From NCBI GenBank assembly GCA_016165875.1, contig JABBOT010000002.1, positions 19,980,120 through 20,044,119 of the forward strand: a stretch of DNA of 64,000 nucleotides, in the 5' to 3' direction. This DNA comes from Acanthopleura granulata. Lineage: Eukaryota; Mollusca; Polyplacophora; Chitonida; Chitonidae. The notes under the pieces were generated by a model. The model saw nothing but the letters and a program-made list of their open reading frames with translations. It ran no database searches and was not told the DNA's origin. This document shows positions 1 to 64,000 of this stretch, one piece after another. Position numbers and translations under genes: made by a program. Each line of letters opens with the position of its first letter. The stretch's first letter is position 1.

Positions 1-1285
1 AATAAGGTAATAGAAACCCTAGTTATTGTAACTGAAATTAGCAAAACGTCGTTACATTTCAGGATCATGTCTCTCACTTTGCATCCCATAATAGTCTCAA
101 GACAGTACATGTAACACATTAGTGTTACATGTAAAATTGCATGCTGTTTGTGGTAGAAATGTACATTGCACCCATAAAGGAAGATGTGCATACACCTGAC
201 ACATAAACACATCATTGCTACTGGGCTGCAGATACATATGGCTGAAAGGGAAAAGAAAATGTTGCTGCTTTGGTGTAATTCTGAAAAGTCTGTATATGAA
301 ATCACCTTTCCCTGATAACGTTCCCAGAAGACATTTGGGCCATTTTTATGGGCTAAATTGTGATTTCCAGGGCAATACATTTACACACTGGTTCTCCGGC
401 CAAGTACCTGTCTTCCTACCTACAGTCAGCTTACCTTCACTGTAGCTAAAATAAATTCTTAAGTGTCTGTGTGGTAGGTTCTTGCATTAGGGTTGCCCTC
501 AGGGTTGTTAAAGAGGAATTCATAGAAGCCTTCACAGTGCTTCCACACCAGGTTCAGTTGTACCGGTTGAGCTACATGGATGCCAGACATGTGTGCAGCA
601 AACTCATTGACACAGCTTGAAGCATGCATGGTAATATACCTGACAGCAGACCTTGGCTATTCTGAGTCTGTCCTTTGTGTAAGACTGCATGGGGGCCATT
701 GTGGTTACACCTGACCTGACTGTGGAGGTCAGAAGGTGACCTAGATTAGGTTAGACTGAGGTCAGTCTGACAAATTATTACCATACTGTAGAGTGATACC
801 CTCTACAAGTACATGTGGGTCTGCATTAAGATGTGGTTGACAAATGAAATGTAGAATACATAGGCACAACATTGTCATTCATATACATGCAGGCACATTC
901 CTGTTTATCCCCTGTTCAATAAGTAGTCCCTGTTGTATTAAAATTTTGATAAAATAAATTCCTCCCATACAGGTACATGCATATAATTTATATATGTGTA
1001 TTTACTTTGTGTGATTGTGTGTTTTTACTTTTACTTTTTTCACTTATGCGACGACAGCCAGCATTATGGTGGGAGGAAACAAGATTGTTTGGCCAGTGGT
1101 AACAAGCTCAGTGGAGGTCAGAAGGTGTACCATAATATTCTCATAGGTCAGATAGATGACAACGGGCCAATGTAAATGCAAAATTTTTAGTCTTATGCAA
1201 ATTACAATATCCTCTGCAAGACAGTGATATAATATAAATTTAAATATGAATAAAAATTTGTTTACTGATTTTTTTTCTTGTTCAG
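1..1285. other. Intronic sequence upstream of first visible GOGAT exon
   Basis: AT-rich, no convincing exon. I searched for the conserved CGVGF segment that carries the catalytic Cys of the glutaminase domain and did not find it. It ends in a pyrimidine tract and acceptor AG at 1284-1285. A partial antisense SINE lies near 1040-1085. Confidence 0.7.
1040..1085 (-). repeat. SINE fragment (3' body)
   Basis: Shares the antisense block 'cagcattatggtgggaggaa' with better copies at 47124-47346 and 60876-61019, preceded by the 'cacttatgcgacg' element. Only the part near the SINE 3' end is recognisable. Confidence 0.55.
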
Positions 1286-51408
<50,123 letters not shown>

Positions 51409-52664
51409 GAGTGGTGATGATACGATACGTGGGAGATCCCGAGAACTGCTGAGTTATTGTGAGGGAACCGGGACTGGTGTAGGAAAAGTTCCGCCAATTC
51501 TAACTTCATCCATCCATATTTCATCACACTTTGTTTTATTGATATATATTACTTGGAAGTTGTGCAAATTGCAGGAAAATGTGTCCACATTGAGTGGGAG
51601 TTTCAGGGCGAAGATATGCAGATTAAGGAGGAATGAGCCGTCTGGTTGGCTGAGAAAGTCGTGACATGTCAGAATGAGTCCAGAAGTCATGCCACACATG
51701 GACATCAGGGAAATAAGAGCATGTTTGATTGGTCAGGATAAGTACTGATCATTACAGTGTGTTGGTGTCAGACGTCATCGAAGTGTCCCGTTCTCAGTGG
51801 TCCTTGATGAAAGGAAGTCATAGTTTATTTCAATGCCAGAAAATTTACATATATATATGGGCAGGCAAAGGTTTAGAAGAAATATTATGTGACAGATTAT
51901 GTCATTCTGTCATAGTTTCTATAACCAAAAATTTACATTTGTTAAGGAAACTCGCTACAGGTTGGTAGTGTTAGAGGACATTAAGACAAAATTTGAATGT
52001 ATACTTTGATGTTTGATCAGAACTTCTGGATTACGCAGTTTTAGCTTTTATAAACTACCTGATTTACAGTATTACCAGGCATTGGTATCTTGTTTGTGTA
52101 TATATTTCAAGTGCTGCGTCTCACAGAGGAAGCAGTGAACATGCTAGTTGTTTTTATACTGGTAAATATCGATCAGAATGTTGTGAGCAGTTCAGTAATA
52201 ACATAAAATGCTACGATTCTGTTGTACAAAAACAGATAGTGCTGTGACATCGGAAGTTATCATGTATTTATTTTATTTCCAGGGTGCATTAAGAATCATT
52301 GAATTGTGTTGTTAACTTTACTAATATTACTCTTTTTAGATTAGTAATGCTGTGATGGGAATCTGCCAAAATAACTGGCTGGGCTACAGTGTGTACATAA
52401 AACTGTTTAAAAAAATGGGTTGGAGTGCTAAGATGTTATTGAAAAAAAAACCTGTAGATAGTGCCAAGTTATCACAGACTAGTACTATTCTAACTTGGGT
52501 GTCCTAGGGTGAACTATAATTAATATGTATTTTACCCCAAAATTCGGAATAGTTGATCTGATCATATATCCTGCAGTTTCAAGTTGCTACCTTGAATTAT
52601 GAACACAGTCGTGTTGACTTACAAACACCTTCCAGTGAATATTTAGAGCAGGTTCAAAGAACAA

Positions 52665-52670
52665 AATAAA
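52665..52670 (+). terminator. Candidate proximal poly(A) signal of GOGAT
   Basis: AATAAA 1.26 kb after the stop, followed at once by GT-rich gtgttgcgtg. Position and cleavage site not provable without transcripts. Confidence 0.45.
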
Positions 52671-53361
52671 GTGTTGCGTGAACAAATATTGACAAAAGAG
52701 GGTTGGCTTGAATGAAAGCTTGAAATTTTAAAAGAGAGCTGATTTATGTCATTGAAATAGGTGATAATCATTTTGTTGGATTTAAACAATGGGTTAGGGG
52801 TGTCCCTGTGTATCTAAATAACCACTTTAAACCTTTTTAAGAGTATTATTAGAATCTTCGAATTTCTAAGAGTATTATTACAACCAAATAATTGCAAAAT
52901 TAACATATAGTTACATCTGCCTATGTCTGTAAACTTTTCCTAATTACATATACAACGATATCAAATTTTGGGTGAATTTATAGAGTTGGCTGTTATCCTT
53001 TGCTATTTAATGTTAATCTTGAGAACCACTAAAAGGATCTTTATCATGGTAGAGTATTAAGAAGCTTCATTATGTAATATTAGAAACAACCTGGGCTTCA
53101 CACAAGTGAGATAAGGCTAATATTGTTTTACAAATATATACGTACATACCAGTAAAATACATGTTCCCTAGATTGTTACTTTTTGATCACCTGGCTAGAA
53201 TTGTCACTGATAAGTATCATGTGTGTTCACATCACCTAGACAATTTCTTTATTGATATAGTTAGAAAACCGGAGTCTTTACAGTTGCTGGTGTATATGAA
53301 ATATACTGTGGAGGTCTCATTTTTAATGCAGTTTACATGTGATTTATGATGTACAGATCTG

Positions 53362-53421
53362 GTGCCACTTTCACGAGACTTAATGCAAATATTCGTGTAC
53401 AATGTAATGTGAAAGTGGCAC
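53362..53421. repeat. Perfect 13-bp inverted repeat with 34-base loop
   Basis: gtgccactttcac at 53362-53374 and its reverse complement gtgaaagtggcac at 53409-53421. Would form a stable hairpin if transcribed as 3' UTR, or may be a remnant of a small inverted-repeat element. Confidence 0.85.
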
Positions 53422-53887
53422 ATGTAATACAGCTGTGAGTAAATCCGGATTTGATCAATATCTTCTGTGTATCTCATTTTGTAGGTTTTAATAATAACAG
53501 ATCATCAAATAATGACACATTTTATACTTTGCTAAGATCTATAGTCTCAGGGCTTAAGTTTTGTTGTTTTTGTTAAATCTTGTTGCATCTCACTAATAGG
53601 TATACATACATGTTGTTGTACACATCCTTGATCTTCAATATAGGAATAGTGCTGTTATTTTGCAATGAAGCTGTTGTTGTTACTATGTGCACCTCCAGCA
53701 CCTCACTTCCGACAAGTAGTTACATGTCAGTGTTCAACTCGTTAATAGTGCTGACCTCATTTGTAACAAATGCATCCAAGAGCATTGAGGTCTGGTGTTA
53801 AATCTTGTGACATCGCTGGCATGTAACTGTAAAAGGTTGGTGTTTTAAGAGGGCTGACCGCCTCCCATCACTTACATTGTCAGTTGT

Positions 53888-53893
53888 AATAAA
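53888..53893 (+). terminator. Candidate distal poly(A) signal of GOGAT
   Basis: AATAAA followed after about 25 bases by the GT-rich ctggtggttgtt, a better-spaced downstream element than the proximal signal. It would make a 2.5-kb 3' UTR that includes the hairpin. Confidence 0.45.
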
Positions 53894-54026
53894 CCTACAT
53901 AATAGAGCACAGAACTCTGGTGGTTGTTAAAGCTTTAGATCAGACTGTCTACTAGTTTGTCTATTATCTATGGTTGAATTGTATATCCTGTATATCATCA
54001 CATTTCTGCTCCAAAAGTTAACAAAT

Positions 54027-54182
54027 AAAGGCAACATTTGCAGTCAGTTGGGTGTCAGTATATTTATGTATGTGTTCCCGCCCCCGCCCCCCGTCTCCTG
54101 CAGGAAAGGCAACATTTGCAATCAGTTGGGTGTCAGTATATTTATGTATGTGTTCCCGCCCCCGCCCCCCGTCTCCTGCAGG
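54027..54182. repeat. 78-bp tandem duplication with C-rich tract
   Basis: Two copies starting aaaggcaacatttgca and ending ccgtctcctgcagg, almost identical. Each holds a run of cccgcccccgcccccc before ctgcag, which resembles a strong splice acceptor on the + strand. The unit length is a multiple of 3, keeping ORFs open by chance. Confidence 0.92.
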
Positions 54183-54507
54183 GCATGTTGTCAGCAACAG
54201 GATCCATGCTCCTCAAAGTACCCATGTATCTTGCTTCGTCATGCTCACTTAATTCTCAGTATTTGTTGTTCATTGTTTACCTGCTCTCATTGGATTAAAG
54301 CATCCCACTCGCCACAAGGCCACAGAGTTGAATGCAGCTCCAAATGCCAATACTGCAGTCCAGTGGTTTGTCAGGAGGCAAAGGTTTCCTCAAGGTACTG
54401 CCACATTTTCTTGTTTCATAAACCCAACTACCATTAAATAAATAGTATTGTTGACATTTTCTTTACAACTGCTGGAGGAACTATTAAACAGTGAATCTGG
54501 AACAGCA

Positions 54508-54513
54508 TTTATT
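54508..54513 (-). terminator. Candidate poly(A) signal of SPAG17 (distal)
   Basis: AATAAA on the - strand, 1.3 kb after the stop. A second AATAAA lies at 55070-55075. Neither can be preferred from sequence alone. Confidence 0.35.
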
Positions 54514-55069
54514 GTATCACAGTCTATAGCCTCAACAATGTTCATAAACCGTACACAGGCTGGAGTAAGATACGCAACAATAATTAGTCTTTACAAACAC
54601 TGCCTATAAATAAAAGGAAACGTCACAAGAAATACTGAACACTTGTAAAACAGAAACATACTGGAATGGTATGTGTGAATATTATCACAGTCATTCTAGT
54701 AAAAGGCTGGGTAAATGCTGACAATGTATAGACAGATGAACACACCGTAAATGAATTGTTCACTTTTGTAAATTTAAAAAGGTGACATTTTAGGTAAACC
54801 ATATTATGTGACATATTTAGCATTGCCAGGAATCAAGCACAGGTTGGTACATCAGCATTTTACATTCAACAAGTATCAAATCTTTATGGACATTTCACAG
54901 CACAGAAACTTCTGGGCTCCTTAGAAAACTGGAATTGCTCCATCTGGAAAAAGAAAACAAGAACATATTTAAGACATTCTAAATAAATACACCAAATGTG
55001 AGTGCATTTTATGCTGGAGTATAACACATGATGTTCATTATAGAATTTGGATTTCTGACTGCCAGGAGT

Positions 55070-55075
55070 TTTATT
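55070..55075 (-). terminator. Candidate poly(A) signal of SPAG17 (proximal)
   Basis: AATAAA on the - strand about 770 bases after the SPAG17 stop codon. Confidence 0.35.
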
Positions 55076-55841
55076 CAGAAAAATAATGCATTTTACATGT
55101 CAGGGATTTAATGATGTGTCTTTGTAAAAAGTGTTCAAGACTCTCATTCATCATAATTTAACAAATGTACAACTGTTCATAACAATAGTATAGCTTTCAG
55201 AGTCTATATTCAGCTCTCTGTAAAATCACTCTTTCTCCCTTGATTAGTGACACATAACAACATGTCACACACACATTCGTTGGACATCCATGGTATAGCA
55301 AGGACAAATGCAGTTTTAACACTTTTTCTACTGTATATTGTTAAACTCCATTCGCTTGTTTTTGAGGTGAGAACTTCATTGCCAATAATCAAATTATTCA
55401 AGAACAAGTGATTTGCTGCACAATGGGTGGAGTCCAGAAAGTTTTGACAGAGGAGGATACTAGTTACCTAAACTGTGATCAAAGTCACAGTAAACTCTGT
55501 TTCTGACACTGCCACGTTTGAAATTGTTTTCAAGTTTCAGCATAATATATTCTTATTAAATGAAATAATCATGAAGTCATGTGAAGCAATGAGCTCTGGA
55601 GTCGAACATTATGGATCAGAAAAAGTGGTTTACCTGCATTTCCTTAGCAATAATATGGACCTTGAAGATATCGATGTGTAGAACATGTGGTGTTACATGT
55701 CACTGGAAAAAGGCGGTTCTGACAAGGGGTATGAATACAAGCAGAGAGTTAAAAGATACAGACTTATCTGTGCAAATGAAATAATACATGTGGTTCGTAG
55801 GAGCACTCTTCCTGGTGATTACTACATTTAACAACCTCTGG

Positions 55842-63814
<7,973 letters not shown>

Positions 63815-64000
63815 CTTGTGGATAGATGGAAAGAAGTCAATATTGTGCTCTTTTGGTAGACAATTATTACTTATCAAGACTTCCGAGAGATCATTTCATA
63901 TACACAAAACTGTAAATTTACATTCAAGTGTAAGACACATTGTCATACATATTTTTTTAGGTGTTTCCTTCTGAGATCTTAACACTTCCATTTCCTTAAA
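63815..64000. other. SPAG17 intron, continuing beyond window
   Basis: AT-rich, no exon seen to the window edge. Confidence 0.7.

Larger units (their letters stand above)
51409..55841. other. Intergenic region between convergent genes, both 3' UTRs
   Basis: Both genes end here. Contains candidate poly(A) signals, a 13-bp inverted repeat and a 78-bp duplication, detailed separately. No protein-coding gene is supported in it; ORFs of 60-155 codons lack family signs. Confidence 0.7.

Overview
The window is animal nuclear DNA: AT-rich and intron-dense, with short exons bounded by GT-AG splice sites, tRNA-derived SINEs, a decayed LINE and several minisatellites. No bacterial-style gene cluster, CRISPR array or rRNA is visible. 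A single-chain glutamate synthase next to a motile-cilium gene, together with the dispersed SINE family, points to a marine lophotrochozoan, most likely a mollusc. That placement is inference; no species-diagnostic sequence was tested.

Region 1 (1-51408, + strand) is one very large gene, NADH-dependent glutamate synthase (GOGAT). I read 44 exons (6129 coding bases, 2042 codons plus stop) whose phases all join without a break. They run from just after the catalytic N-terminal cysteine, whose exon lies to the left of the window, to the stop at 51406-51408. The order is class-II glutaminase, central domain, FMN/3Fe-4S synthase barrel, GXGXG beta-helix, linker, 4Fe-4S domain and FAD/NAD reductase: the bacterial GltB and GltD subunits fused in one chain. 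Intron 5 (13.2 kb) carries an antisense, 5'-truncated, mutated non-LTR retrotransposon (17208-19690) and two tandem arrays. SINEs and minisatellites sit in many other introns.

Region 2 (51409-55841) lies between two tail-to-tail genes. It holds the GOGAT 3' UTR with candidate poly(A) signals at 52665 and 53888, a perfect 13-bp inverted repeat, a 78-bp duplication, and the 3' UTR of the second gene.

Region 3 (55842-63814, - strand) is the 3' part of SPAG17 (PF6 homologue), a central-pair projection protein of motile cilia. I read 13 exons encoding about 929 residues, ending in an ASH/MSP-like beta domain and a short basic tail. The last intron is the most notable find: an apparent AT-AC minor-spliceosome (U12-type) intron. 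Only this splice keeps the frame open into the conserved C-terminus; conventional reading hits a stop.

The two genes have unrelated jobs (ammonia assimilation and ciliary motility) and are only neighbours. I found no novel multi-gene system. The points worth follow-up are the U12 intron, tandem decoy splice donors after GOGAT exon 34, and SINE 3' tails lying close upstream of several splice acceptors.
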